From: Heterohyrax brucei
Lineage: Eukaryota > Chordata > Mammalia > Hyracoidea > Procaviidae
DNA: 64,000 bases
Reading direction: 5' to 3'
Assembly: GCA_028571685.1 (NCBI GenBank)
Contig: CM053162.1
Coordinates: 4,592,001 to 4,656,000 of the forward strand
Part shown: positions 10,319 through 22,200 of the stretch, in pieces
Numbering within the stretch: position 1 is the stretch's first letter
Layout of the letters: each line of letters starts with the position of its first letter
Made by a program: the position numbers and the translations under genes
Notes under the pieces: model-generated
The model's input: the letters and a program-made list of their open reading frames with translations, nothing else
Told to the model about the DNA's origin: nothing
Databases searched by the model: none

Positions 10319-11690
10319 TTGAAATAATAAATGTTAGAGTGGTTGTGGAGAGACTGGAACACTTATACACTGCTGGTGAGAGTGTAATATGGTACAAGCA
10401 CTTTGTAAATCAATTGGGTAGTTCCATATAAACCTAGAAATAGAAATACCGTGTGATCCAACAATCCCAGACCTTTTATATATGCTAGAGAAATAAGAGC
10501 TGTCACACAAATGTATATATGCACACCCGTGTTCATTGTAGCACTGTTCATAATAGAAAAAAGTGCCCATCAATGTATGAATGGATAAACAGTACTACAT
10601 GTCAATAATGAATAATGAATCCATGCAACATAACATGGAGAAATCTGGAAGGCATTATGTTGAGTTGACTTAGTCAGTCATATTAAGGACACATATTGTA
10701 TGAGACTGCTATTGTAAGTACTCAAGAAGAGGTTTAAACATAGAAGAAAATACTCTTTAATGATTAAGTAGGTTAGGAGGGATGGAGAGGGGTATTCACT
10801 AACTAGAGACCAGACAAGTATTAATTCAGATGAAGGGAAGCATAACGCAAAATACAGGAGAAGACAGTACAGCTAGACTAAACCACAACTGATAAGTTTC
10901 CTGAATATAACCGAACACCTGGAGAGAAAGGATAGCAGGGATTGGGGTTGGGAACCATGGCTTGAAGGGCCATGTAGATCAACTGGCATAAAAAAATTCA
11001 CTAAGAAAATGTTCTGCATCCCATTTTGGTGAGTTGTGTCTGGGGTCTTAAAAGCTGTCTAATGACCATCTAACAAGTATCTAACAAGTATCAATTGGTC
11101 CCAAACTACCCTAATCAAAGGAGAATTAAGAACATGAAAGACATAAGGAAAATATGAGTTCAAGAGACAGAAAGGGCTTTGTAAGCCAGAGAGAACACAC
11201 ATCAGTATGAGTCTGGAAGAACTAGATGGTACCTGCCTGCCACCAATGCCCTCACAGAGAATACAATAATAAGTCCCTGAACTGGAAAAACTCAAGTTAA
11301 AAAAAAAAAGCATACTAGATGAGCTGACAGACTGGAGGATCCCTGGAAGACATGGCTCCTGGGTTCTCTGTTAGCTCTGAACCAAAACCATTCCTGAAGC
11401 TAACTCAACTATAAGACAAAATTAGACTGGTGAGGAGTGTGCTTCCTGGCTCAAGTAGGTATATGAGACTAAATGGGCTGCTCCTTTGTGGAGGCGAGAT
11501 GAGAAGGCAGAAGTGAACAAGAGCTGGTTGAACGGACATAGGAAATACAGGATGGGGAGCAGGAGTGTGCTGTTACAGTTTGGGGAGAGCCACTAGGGTC
11601 ACATGACAATTGGTGTGTAAATTTTTGTATGAAAAACTGGCTTGAATTATAAACTTTTACTTAACACACACTGAAAATATAAAAATATCC
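8570..11690 (+). mobile_element. 5'-truncated L1 LINE with decayed ORF2 and 3' UTR
   Basis: This is the 3' half of an L1. The reverse transcriptase part is readable: 'attgatacagaaaaggcatttgac' encodes the ID.EKAFD motif, and the motif that should read F-A-D-D has become F-A-V-K near 8950, so the catalytic aspartates are lost. Frame pieces include 9002-9331. The ORF2 C-terminal part follows to about 10700, then a 3' UTR with 'gggtcttaaaagctg' ending in an A-rich tail near 11690. A 38-unit CA repeat interrupts ORF2. Many stops and indels show an old, dead copy. Confidence 0.9.
10239..10314 (+). repeat. pure (CA)38 microsatellite
   Basis: 76 bases of uninterrupted CA dinucleotides inside the L1 ORF2 C-terminal region. 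It appears to have expanded from an A-rich 'aaaacaca' patch of the L1. Such a long pure run is likely to vary in length between individuals. Confidence 0.97.
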
Positions 11691-12188
11691 ACCTTAAAAT
11701 AATAATGCCATATGTATTTAAAAACATTTCCATAGTACTTGGTAAATGAGTAAGTACTTGTTATTTTTGGAGCTTATGTAAATGCGTGGAGGCTTTTTTT
11801 CCTCACTGGATTTGGAGGTAAGATTTTACTTAGATTCACTTAGATTTCCAGTACATTTAGCTAACTCTTTTATTCCTGTACAATGGGTGAGGATTGGCAA
11901 ATTTTATATGTCTAGGAAATAGTTTAATAGTGCCTTTGGGACATAATCTACCTTTACATTTTACCTAGATTTTTTTTTTTTTTTAATTTGGGGTATGTTT
12001 TCATTTTTGCCTAAGATAATGTTGTGGTTGAAATTTGTTCTGGAAGTACACTCAGGAAAGATAGAACTCCAAAATTTATTAGTTGCTAAGGAGGAAATTT
12101 GTTTAGGAGTAAAAATAGGCAAAAAGCAAACCATCTACAGAAAACCAAGAATTAATTCTTTTAATTAATTAGGTGATCTATGGTCGCT
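11691..12188. other. single-copy DNA, no gene seen
   Basis: A T-run lies near 11970-11984. Nothing else identifiable. Confidence 0.4.
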
Positions 12189-12189
12189 A

Positions 12190-12642
12190 TGTTGTTGTTG
12201 TTTGCTGCTAGGTGCTGTGAAGTTGGTTGCAGCTCATAGCGACCCCATGCACAATGGAACCAAACACTGCCTGGTCCTGCACCATCCTCACAATTTTTGC
12301 CGTGCTTGAGCCTGTTGTTGCAACCACTGTGTCAGTCCATCTCATTGAAGGTCTTTCTCTTTTTCAGTGACCGTCTACTTCACCAAGGATTATGTTTCTC
12401 TATAGGGACTGACCCCTCCTGATAACATGTCTAAAGTATGTGAGATGCTTTCTCAGCATCAGTATGTCTAAGGACGGTTGTACTTCTTTCATGATAGATT
12501 TGTTTGTTCTTTTTGTCAAAGACAGTCTATAGTGTAGTCAATATTCTTCATCAACACCACAATTCAAAGGCATCAGTTTTTCCTTATACATTATCCAGCT
12601 TTCATGTGCATTTGAGGTGACCGAAAACACTGCGGCTTGGGA
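12190..12642 (-). mobile_element. RTE LINE 3' end
   Basis: On the minus strand this reads as the RTE1-type 3' region of afrotherians: on the plus strand it begins 'gttgttgttgtttgctgct' and 'aggtgctgtg' (reverse of the 'CACCTAACAACAACAAC' tail) and continues through 'caccatcctcacaattttt', 'tgtcagtccatctcattga' and 'tcatcaacaccacaattc'. Only the last ~450 bases of the element are present. No intact protein. Confidence 0.85.
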
Positions 12643-12643
12643 C

Positions 12644-12702
12644 ATCTATAGGGTCACTATGAATTAGAATCAACTCAATGGCAGTGGGTTTTTTTTTTTG
12701 TC
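12644..12702 (+). mobile_element. AfroSINE 3' stub
   Basis: 'ctatagggtcactatgaatt' then 'agaatcaactcaatggcagt' and a GGG(T)n tail. It directly abuts the minus-strand RTE end, so either a truncated SINE landed there or the two ends recombined. Confidence 0.75.
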
Positions 12703-12985
12703 ACCAAATTGTTATTAATGCCAATTTATAGTACCAATTGATATTTAAATTTGATCACCTGTTACAATTTATTGTCTCTGCTGTTCATATGACTTAACTC
12801 ACGAAAGAAAGTTTGGTGTATTGAATAAGTAAAAAATTCATGTTAGTTACATCATGAAGACGAATAAGGCTACATTTAGTGACCTGTTTTGATGCTGTGT
12901 CTACTAAGTTGTATCTCTCAGTGTTGTTCTTTTTCTAACCATGTCATGTGAAAATTTAGACACAATGCAACTTTTAAAAATAAGT
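12703..12985. other. single-copy DNA
   Basis: Under 300 bases between the SINE stub and the MIR. Nothing recognised. Confidence 0.4.
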
Positions 12986-12989
12986 GTAA

Positions 12990-13125
12990 TTGTATGGCCC
13001 AACTCTTCCAAACCTCTTATGTTAAATAAATTGGAACTCAAAGAGGTCAACTAATCTTTCCAAGCTTACACAGTGAGCTAAAAGCAGAGCCAAAAGTAGA
13101 ACTTAGGTTTCTGCTCTACCCTGAA
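12990..13125. mobile_element. probable MIR fragment
   Basis: 'aattggaactcaaagaggtc', 'cttacacagtgagctaaaag', 'gcagagccaaaagtagaact' follow the antisense MIR order 'ctcagagaggttaag', 'acacagctagtaag', 'gcagagccaggattcgaac'. Confidence 0.65.
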
Positions 13126-14380
13126 AGGAGTGAAAGCAAGACTGGATAATTCATACATATGTCTATTTACATGTAAATGTGTGTATACACACAACATTAC
13201 ATGATTGATTAATCCCCTTGTTAGCTTGCACATCGCTAGAAACTGAAAGAAGACTTTCTCCCCACACTTATATAGAGCTATCTTTAGGACTGAGGTGTTT
13301 TGTTCTTTTGCGGACGGGTTAGGGTAGAACGGTACAAGACATTTGAACTTCGTATCTCTTGACTGTCACCAGGAACTGAAAATAAATACAAGAATGAAGA
13401 AGTCAGCACAGTGACCACCTATGCAGACGATGTTACATCTCAGTATGCTGACATGCCTTCCCAGCACTGCTATTTATGCTTGCACTGCTGAGCATTCCCT
13501 TTTCTAGGAAACATCCATTTGCTGTCAAAGAGTACACACAATGGGCCTGTGAGAACTATGGGGAAGTTACCGCACACTGGCACATTCCATGGCATCAGTG
13601 AGTGTGCAGGTCTGTGGATTGCCAAGGCACTGCTGTATCCATGGAAACCCAGCCGGAGACAGGAAAGTCTGCTGTCCAGGAGACATACCTGCAGTTCTTA
13701 GTGCATTTGCTTCCTCTCCTCACTTCATTCAGTTTCCTGCTAAAGGAGTCGCTGTCATCACTGACTCAAACAGCAGCCTGAGGTTCTGGTCTGAGGGAAA
13801 AATAAAACTTCCATTTCAAAAATTTGCAGAGATTTGGAGTAGTACAGAGGCACTGCAGATGAAACTGAAGATATCACAGCCTTTCTGACCAGAATGACTT
13901 AATTACCCTAGCTGCTCCTTTTCTGAGAAAAATACGGTGGGACCAGTGAGCTATCTGAACTAGTTTTGTTATTCAAGTCACTGTGATAAGTAACCATGGA
14001 CACTTCACTTATGCGTCTGTGACCTTAGGGAATATTAAATTTGTACTGAGGTCTATGCAAAAGTGTATTTAACAGACAGATTATTTTCCTGCTGGTTTCA
14101 AAATGTTTCCAAAAATGTCTTCTTTCCTGTAAAGCCTTCCTGTATTACATTCCAGAGACGTAATTGCTACATTTGTCAGACCCTTCAGGGTGTGATGACC
14201 CTAGTGCTTTCCATGTCCTTACTGAGCACAATTTTGACATAAACTTCTGAAATAGTCCTAACTAGCAGACTAGCAGATAATATTGAATAAACTGCCTCAA
14301 ATCTGTATGAAAAGGAATGTTGCATAAATGAATAAGTGGAAAAGTATAAAATATAAATAGCTACTTTCTTTCATATATAT
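13126..14380. other. single-copy DNA, no gene seen
   Basis: Frames at 13519-13888 are short and domain-free. A region around 14100-14240 with 'aaagccttcctgtattac' faintly resembles L2, but not enough to call. Confidence 0.4.
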
Positions 14381-14410
14381 ATATACAATGTGTATGTAAT
14401 ACACACACAC

Positions 14411-14451
<41 letters not shown>

Positions 14452-14462
14452 CATACATATAT
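14377..14462. repeat. compound (AT)n / (CA)n microsatellite
   Basis: An AT run at about 14377-14390 is followed by a CA run at 14401-14449 with one CG interruption. It lies at the 3' tail side of the adjacent minus-strand SINE and may have grown from that tail. Confidence 0.9.
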
Positions 14463-14465
14463 AAT

Positions 14466-14600
14466 TGTATTCTGACTCATACTGACCCTATGAGGCGGGA
14501 TAGAACTTCACATAGAGTTTCCAAGGAGCACCTAGTGGATTCAAATCTTTGGTTAGCAGCTGTAGCACTTAACCACTACACCACCAGGGCTCCTGTAGTA
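14466..14600 (-). mobile_element. AfroSINE, short form
   Basis: On the plus strand the antisense copy reads 'ctgactcatactgaccctat', 'tttccaaggagcacctagtg', 'tttggttagcagctgtagca' and 'taaccactacaccaccaggg', that is 3' region first and tRNA-like head last. Flanked on both sides by CA/TA-rich repeats. Confidence 0.9.
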
Positions 14601-14642
14601 TAAGTATACACACACACAACATATATGTGATACATATATATT

Positions 14643-14836
14643 GTTGCATTGTGCCATTGAGTCAATTCCAACTCCTATATGACAGAGCAGAACTGCTCCA
14701 TAGGTTTTCCTAAGCCTTAATTTTAACAGGAGAGAATCACCAGTTCCTTTCTCCTCAGGAACCACTGGTGTGCTCAAACTGCCAACCTTTCAGTTCGCAG
14801 CCGAATACTTGCATTACTGTGCCACTAGAGACCCAA
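14643..14836 (-). mobile_element. AfroSINE, long form
   Basis: Antisense copy with 'ccattgagtcaattccaact', an extra internal segment ('ccttaattttaacaggagag') and 'caaactgccaacctttcagt'. The extra segment places it in the long class also seen at 5962, 31163, 43505 and 56745. Confidence 0.85.
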
Positions 14837-14893
14837 TATATAAAATATTGAAGTTGTGTAGAATTCGTCTTACTTGGATGCACCATCAATGCC

Positions 14894-15461
14894 TGTCTTA
14901 GTCACCTAATACTGCTCTAACAGAAATGCCTGAAGCGAATGGCTTTAACAAAGAGAGAAGTTTATCGTCTCACAGTCCAGTAGGCTACAAGTGCAAATTC
15001 AAGGTGCCAGTTCCAGGGGAAAGCTTTCTCTGTTTTAGCTCAGGAGGAAGGCCCTCGGGTTCCATTGGTCTTCCTTTGGTCTGGGAGCACGTAGCTCAGG
15101 AACCTCGGGTCTGAAGGGCACACTCTGCTCGTAACACTACTTTCCTGATGATACGAGGCCCTCCACCCTCTGCTTCTGTTTCCTTTTATCTCTTGTAGGA
15201 TAAGAGAATAAAATGTGGTGAAAGCCACAGCCCAGGGAAACTCCCTTTACGTTGGATCAGCGAGGTGACCTGATTAAGGGTGTTATAGGCCTTCCCTTGT
15301 CCTCTTTAATGGAATCCAATCTTGCCCTATCAACCACAGGCAGCAAATAGGATTTACAACATAGGAAAATGACAAAATGGTGGACAACCACACAATACTG
15401 GGAATCATGATCCAGTCAAATTGCTACAAAAGGTTTGGGGGACACAATTCAATCCATGGCA
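14894..15461 (-). mobile_element. solo LTR, ERVL-MaLR-like
   Basis: A 568-base block starting TGTCTTAGTCACC and ending CCATGGCA on the plus strand. Its reverse complement begins 'TGCCATGGATTGAATTGTGT' followed by CCCCC, matching the family of the plus-strand LTR at 44644-45168, with shared interior phrases such as 'ctacaagagataaaagg'. MaLR LTRs are non-coding remnants of ancient endogenous retrovirus-like elements. No internal region is attached. It abuts the following RTE piece. Confidence 0.75.
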
Positions 15462-15465
15462 AAAC

Positions 15466-16017
15466 TCATGGATGAAATCATCAAGAAATCAAATGGCTTA
15501 TTGCATGGGGGCAGATCTGCTTCAAAAGATGCCTTTGAAAACATGTTAAAAAGCCAAGATGTCACTTTGAGGACTAAAGTGAGCCTGACCCAAGCTGTGG
15601 CATTTCACACCACCTCATAAGCATGTGAAGCTACACAATAAATAAGAAAGACTAGGGCAGAGTTGATGCCTTTGAATTTTGGTGTTGACAAAGAATATTA
15701 AATGCAACATAGACTACCAGAATGAACAAATCTGTCTTGGAGGAAGTACAGCCAGAATACTCCTTAGAAGGGAGGATGGCATACTTTGGACATGTTGTCA
15801 GGAGGGATCAGTTGCTGGAGGACATCCCGCTTGGTAAAGCAGAGAGTCATAAAAAAAGAGGAAGACTCTCAACTGGATGGATTGATACAGTGGCTGCAAC
15901 AATGGACTGAAACATAGCAACAGTTGTAAGGATGATACAAGACCAGGCAGTGTTTTCTTCAATTGTACAAAGGGTTGCTATGAATCTTAACCAACTCGCT
16001 GGTACCTAACAACAACA
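15466..16017 (+). mobile_element. RTE LINE 3' end
   Basis: Plus-strand RTE fragment: 'gatctgcttcaaaagatgcc', 'tttgaattttggtgttgaca', 'acatactttggacatgttg' preceded by 'aggatggc', and the terminal 'ggtacctaacaacaacat'. It covers part of the segment missing from the larger copy at 32290-35198. The C-terminal coding region is broken by stops and indels. Confidence 0.9.
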
Positions 16018-17830
16018 TAAATTTATAAATTGCCCCAGTGATTCTGTTTAAAAGCCCATCTAGTAAGGAATTCAAGACACATGAGTTGGATATATCTTTC
16101 TTTCTTTACCAGTTAAAAGTGCCATTTGCAATTAGCTAGTTATTAAGAGTTTCTAAAAATAAATCTATAAGACAAGCCAGCCCCTCCCACACATGCTAAC
16201 TTGAGATGGGGGAAAAATAAAAGCTAGAAATATAGTCTTCAATGTAGACCTGTTTAGATTCTCATAAAAATCCTTACTTGCTTGCTATCGGATACATCTC
16301 AGATTCCCTTCAATAATGTTCAACCTAAAGAATAATGACTTTTTTAGACTAATAATTCGTAACCCATATTTTTCCTTCCACCCACCTGCATGCATCAAGC
16401 ACCAGACTTTTCCAGATATCAAATGTAAGAATAAAAAGTGTGAAAGGTGTGATTTAGTTTAGCAAAAACTTAAGGGAAGGAAAACAACCCACTGGTTAAT
16501 ATATAAGCACAAAAAGTCTTGAATGTCTCCATCAAAAAGCTTCTCTACTTGGTCCTCCCTCAGCTGACACCTGCTGATCCCACTTAAGAACGCCAGCACT
16601 CATCAGAACCAGCAAATCCCTCTCAGTGTCTTACTCATAACGTGGTTCTTCACTAATTAATGTTACAACTACAGCAAAAAAAAAAAGTCGACTCATGTCC
16701 ATGGTACAAAAGGTCCAATGTGCCTGCCCCTTTCTTGTTTACCAAGCTCCACAGTGTTTGTTTAAGGCCCAGTCATGCTTTCTGATGAGTATGGTGATGA
16801 CAGGCTGAGATTTGAGAAGCATTTGCACTCTTCTCTGGGGAGCCACTTCCACATTTACATGTACACACACGTTCTATCTTTATCACACACCGCACGATCT
16901 ATGACAGAATCAGAGGGGCAGTTACAGAATATTAAATTAAACTACTAAAAAAGAATGAAGAAAGGAACGTCAGTGTGCATGAAAACCAGCTGAAAAGGTT
17001 GAGAGCAAACGGAGAATCTAAAAACAGTTTTTGTCTGTTTGGAGTGAATTAATGAGACAGATCTTTTAATCTGAAGTATCCCTTTTATTTCTGAACTATG
17101 TAAAACAAAGTGACTGGAGTGTCGATGGAGGAATTTGCCATTGTTCCTTATTGTGTTACACAGATGGGTGTTCTGACTCCATTAACGTTCCACTGTAGTC
17201 GAGGATCTGATCTAAACAGGAGCACCGGAGCAGGCGAGGCTGCGAGGACCCTCTCCCAGCTGGGTGCAAACCGCCTCCCACAGACAGTGCAGGCAGGAGG
17301 TTGCCTCTTCTCTCCCATGTATGCACGCATATTCACGTATGTGCGGTCACCTAGAATTCGGAGTACATTAAAGAGTCTGTGATGCGTTTCTTACCTCCCC
17401 CAAAGTACTAAGGTTGTCCATTCAAATTCTGAACATGATTTCAGGAAGTGCAGAGAAGTTAAGAGTGAAGTTAAGAGTGAGAGGAAAGCAGATCACACCA
17501 CCATATCTGGACTCACATGGGGAGACGGCATTCAGATCTTTTTCATGGGATATATATTGTAGCACATTTTTAATTCAAAGAAATATACAACCTAAGTGTT
17601 ACTAATTGAACAACAAATTAACTGAAAATCCAATCCAATTAAAATTATTTATGTTTTCCTTTTATCAAAGGATAATTGGCAATGAAAATTTTAGGCCTGG
17701 GAGTGAAGACGCCTAGTTTATTTTTAATGAAGGAAGCTGTGACTCTGGGCAACTGTTTAATTTCCCTGGACCTTGCTTTTCTCGTCTGTGCAATTACCTG
17801 GTGGAACTATTGTTATTGTTGGTTGCCACT
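16018..17830. other. single-copy DNA, no gene seen
   Basis: No repeat recognised over 1.8 kb. The stretch near 17190-17310 is relatively CpG and G+C rich; the overlapping 90- and 62-codon frames on opposite strands show no domain and are likely chance. Confidence 0.4.
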
Positions 17831-17831
17831 G

Positions 17832-18200
17832 AGGCAGCTCCAGCTTCTGCAAGCCTCATGTATAGTGGATGAACCACTGCCTGGACTGCAGCATTTTTAT
17901 AATTGTCGGCAAGTTTAAATCCATTGCTGTGGCTGTTGTGTCAATCTATCTCCTCAAGCATTTCCTCGTTTTCACTGACGCTCTGCGGTACCAAAGTTGG
18001 TATCCTTTTCTCACAATTAGTCTTCTTATGGCTTTGGCAATGCCACATCCAGAGTAAGTATGTCAAAGTCTTGCTAATCTCTCTTCAAAGGATCATCTTG
18101 TGTTTCTTCTAAGATTGCTTTGTTTGTTCTTCTGGTGGATCCCAGTGTACTCAGTATTCTTCGTCACCACAATCTGAATGCATCTGGTAGAACAAGATGG
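17832..18200 (-). mobile_element. RTE LINE 3' end, diverged
   Basis: Antisense RTE 3' region: 'tggttgccactgaggcagct', 'accactgcctggactgcagc', 'tgtgtcaatctatctcctca', 'tttcactgacgctctgcggt' and 'gtattcttcgtcaccacaat' appear in the order seen at 12190-12642. Confidence 0.75.
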
Positions 18201-19095
18201 CCACAAAAGTTTTCGTTTCCACATTTGTACTTGCTGGTAACATGCTATAGTGAGGTTTATAGAAATAGAAAAATGGAGAAATAAATAAAAAGTCATAGCA
18301 GAAGTATAATTACCAGAATGAGATTGAAAAACTCCATAGGGAAAAAAGGTTGTAAAATGAATCTAAATTTTTCTTACTGTATGAATTATTTTCCTATTTA
18401 TGTAATATTTTCTGCTATTTGTATTTTATGTCCTCGCTAAACACTTTTTCCTTTTCTTTATTATTATTATTTGTCTCCTATGTCTCTTATATGGTACCTA
18501 CTGTCAAGCAGATGCTCCTGAAATACTTGCTGGGTGAATAAGTGCATCTGCAGAATGAAAGGGGCAAGAAAGGTTCAGTGAGCATCTTTGAGAGCGGGTA
18601 GCCTGACTCCAGGAAAATAGGAACTCCTGAATGGCTAATTCAGTAGAGTTGTTGGAAATCATAAGTTTTTAGATGTTTGATTAATAGAAACAGAATATTT
18701 GGCAAGTGGATTGGAAAAGAATACTTTAGGTAAAGCTAAAACATGCTTTGTCTCCCAAGTTTATTGAATCACATCTGCATCTCAGTGCTACTACTGTTTC
18801 TGAGAACCTGAGTGTATCACCGACGGTCAGCATTCCAAGAGAACACCAGTCTCTCTTCTTTCATGGAATGGAGGTGATGATTGGCTTAGATATCACATGG
18901 AAGCTACTGTTGCTCATCCTGGGATCCAGAGGAGATGAATGCCAGATAGAGAGATGAGAACTTTATGACTCTTGAGTGAAACGCAAGAGAGAACAGATTT
19001 ATCTAATTACTTGTGAACAGAATAACTAAGGTGGCTTCAGAGGATATGCCTTTAAATGCTCATCTGAAAGTACAAGTCTGAGATCAAGTTTAAAT
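18201..19095. other. single-copy DNA, possible L2 patch near 18480
   Basis: 'tctcctatgtctcttatatg' to 'cttgctgggtgaataagtgc' (18475-18545) has the form of an L2 3' end but is weak. No gene seen. Confidence 0.35.
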
Positions 19096-19097
19096 AA

Positions 19098-19263
19098 AGA
19101 AGCTCCTTTTCTGATGGTGTAATACCTAAGCGCTATGTCTGCTAACCAGAAGGTTGGCAGTTCTGATCCACCAGGTGCTCCTTGGAAACTCTGTTGGGGT
19201 AGTTCGCCTCTGTCCTATAGGGTTGCTATGAGTCAGAATTGACAGCAGTGGGTTTGGTTTATT
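19098..19263 (+). mobile_element. AfroSINE, short form
   Basis: 'tctgatggtgtaatacctaa' with 'gcgctatgtctgctaacc' (head), 'ggcagttctgatccaccagg' (B-box region), 'ctatagggttgctatgagtc' and a GTGGGTTTGGTTT tail. Well preserved in the 3' half. Confidence 0.92.
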
Positions 19264-22200
19264 TGTCCCAATTAAATTGCAACCACTTCCTCACCCTTGC
19301 CTTCTTGTCTGCACCTCCTCTCCCACTCTTCCCTCCCTTTTTGGAATCTAGGAAGACTAAGTGGCTGATTTATCTCCTCAGCACTGAACTGTACAGGGAA
19401 GAGCTGTGTGATCATACTATTAATATTTATACCTTGTCACTGAATTTTGACAGAATAATTAGGAAACATAGCATAAAAATCACCAGGCAGCTTGGGTGCA
19501 CCACGACAAAGTTCATGTATTAATAACTCAGTTGAGTGACTGGCCCATGCTGGATGAATGCATGCCCTCTAGGGTTCCGTTCCCCAGCCTCACATAAAAA
19601 GGACCGGCTGGGTTGGTTTCACTCTCTTTACAGCTCAGCTTATCATCTTTTTGACTGCTAAAAATAAGATGTTTTTCCACTTTCTATGGGTAATACTGTA
19701 GCTAGACCCAAGAGAACTAACTAGAAAAGTCATGTCCCTCTGAAAGCTGATCCTCCAGCCATCTAACAAACCTGACTGAGGTTCTAGAATGGCATAGCGG
19801 GGCTCGGTGTCTTAGTTCGTGAATAACTGTTGATTGGTAAGAGATTATCTGTTAATTAAAAGAAATTATCTTTTCCTTGGCATGAGTTTAGTTTGTATAC
19901 TTAAAAGAGGAGAATTTTATGGTTAAATATATGGCATACAACATTTCAATATATGGTACATCACGTTACATCCCTTCACGGGACCATGTCCTTCCTGGCA
20001 CTGCTGTAAAAAGACCAAAGAACTTTGAATAGATTCTGTGAGATCCTGTAGGGTTGCACAGAGTGGCATCGTGTGGCGCTTCAGTAACACTGACTGAGAA
20101 GCAGCAGCAGCAACAGCGATAGGTATCTGAGGGGCAGGACTCTATCTTATATTAGCTATACAAGCCAGAGGGAGACGTCACTGGCATTTGACTGGTGGTC
20201 TGCTCTTGAGGGTGGTCACGCCACCGTCACACTCTAGAGCTCTTGGTAATGGATGTTGGCACGTGCACACTGTACCACTGTTACTCTCAACAAGATAGTG
20301 TGTATATGTTTGGTAGTTACTGGAGGGAAATGAGTATAAAATTTTGCCAAGAAATTCATTTGACTCAGTCGGTCTTCAGGCCACATAACAAAAAGTGGTT
20401 TAATTCACAACACATCAAATCAGCTCTGGAAATGATATGCCTTGTAATCACACAATGCAAGTAATCAAACTCAATAAGTAAGCATGCTTCCAGCATCATT
20501 AGGTAAAATTCCAACTAAAGTAGCTCTGACAGCCTTAAATCAGCTCTTTAACTGTTATATTTCAGCCACGCATAGCCAGTCTTGTATGTGCTTTCCAAGC
20601 CTAGCTGGGTAATTTAGAGTCCAGAACAATGCTCCTCCAATTAACAACTAAGCAACTTGACTGATTTAATTAATTATTTAGTAATCTTCTCAAATCATCC
20701 ATGAATTAGAAGAAAAAAATAAAAATAGATATGTATAAAGGAAACTGCTGTTATATTTATTCTGATAAGAATTCTTCCTGATGCTCCCTGTGCTAGATTG
20801 AGAAAAATCCAAGAATTATAAAATACGATTATTGTTTTCAACAGTGAATTGTAATACATACTATGCTAGCAGCAAATTAATACACAATGTGTTGAATTCC
20901 ACATTTACAATTTAATCAAGAAGGATTTATTGATCACCTACTGAGTGCCAAACCTTACTATGTGCATAGTCCTGGAGTCACAGAAAATGTTTCGGGGAGC
21001 AGTGTAGCAGTGAAGAGCATGAAAAGACTATCAGGAAGGTTAGCATAGGGTGATGCCTTGAAAGGCAAAGAGCTAATTGTTTCCAAGTCCTAAAAATTGA
21101 TCTTCAGAAAGGTCGAATTTTCCTCTAAATGTTTGTGCAGTATAAAATCTTTAGCCTTGGAGTTGCTGGTAGTAAATACTAACTTTGTTTTCCAAGCAGA
21201 GAATGAGAATCACCAAAGGGCTTGCGTGTGGTTGCCCAGAGTGAAAGAGGAGCTGCAGATAGAGCTAGTCTTCTGAGTTTCTAAGTGCAATGCCCCATCT
21301 CATCATTCATGACTTAAGTTGTTTGACCTCGATAGGCAGCGAGTACAAGGAATACAATAAGCTGTGCTATAGGTGAACGCAAGGTGTCTGAGGAGGCAAT
21401 TTAGTGCTTTTAATCCATTGGGGCATAATTTAATGCATTTGTAGTAAATTGATAGAGTTAATGAGAAATGCGGAATTATTTCAGTATTTGGATTAGAGCA
21501 GCAGAGAGGACTGCATCTTTTGATGTGAACAGCACTGTATACAGTATTTGTATAATTGTGTCAGATGATCTCCTAGAAGGTGCCTCATTTAAAATGGACC
21601 TTAATGAAGGTTAACATGTAATGTACAGTCTATTTAGAATGGGCCACACTGTAGGGAAATGTGACGGTGTGACACGGAATCCATACACACAGGCTGTATT
21701 GTCAGATGTAGTTTTCAGGCCAGCAGTTTTTGAAAGTCAAATCCCAACTGTTCTAGTATTGCTGCAGAGTGGTGGATGCTAATTACAGAGCCTTTCCTCT
21801 TTCTCTTTACAGAACTCAATTAAAATGTGCACGTACAATCTTCTCACTATTCAGAGCTCCAGTGGTGACTGACAGAGTTATTTGCAAGTTTGTTTAGGCA
21901 TAGCAGAACTACTTAATTGTGGGACACGTACATACGAGAAAAAAAGAGAGGAGATCGATTTAAAAGCCAAAGGGGGTAGATAGCGTGCGAAAGAGAGGGT
22001 ACAGAGAAGACAATGATATTAGTAAGGTACAAAAATGAGAAAATGTATGATGAATGAGTCTTTAAATTGTGCACTGTGCCCATTTTTAAAAAAATGAAGA
22101 AATTTCTACCATCAGGTGAGACAGTGTGCAACGCCAATCTCACTGTGTATTTACCAATGTGAAGGTTAATTGTGAGGCAAGGCAACGCTACCACGAAGCT

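Noticed and set aside
17110..17382. 90-codon frame in a G+C-richer patch, possible exon
   Set aside because: An equally open opposite-strand frame exists, and no convincing acceptor/donor pair or domain was found.
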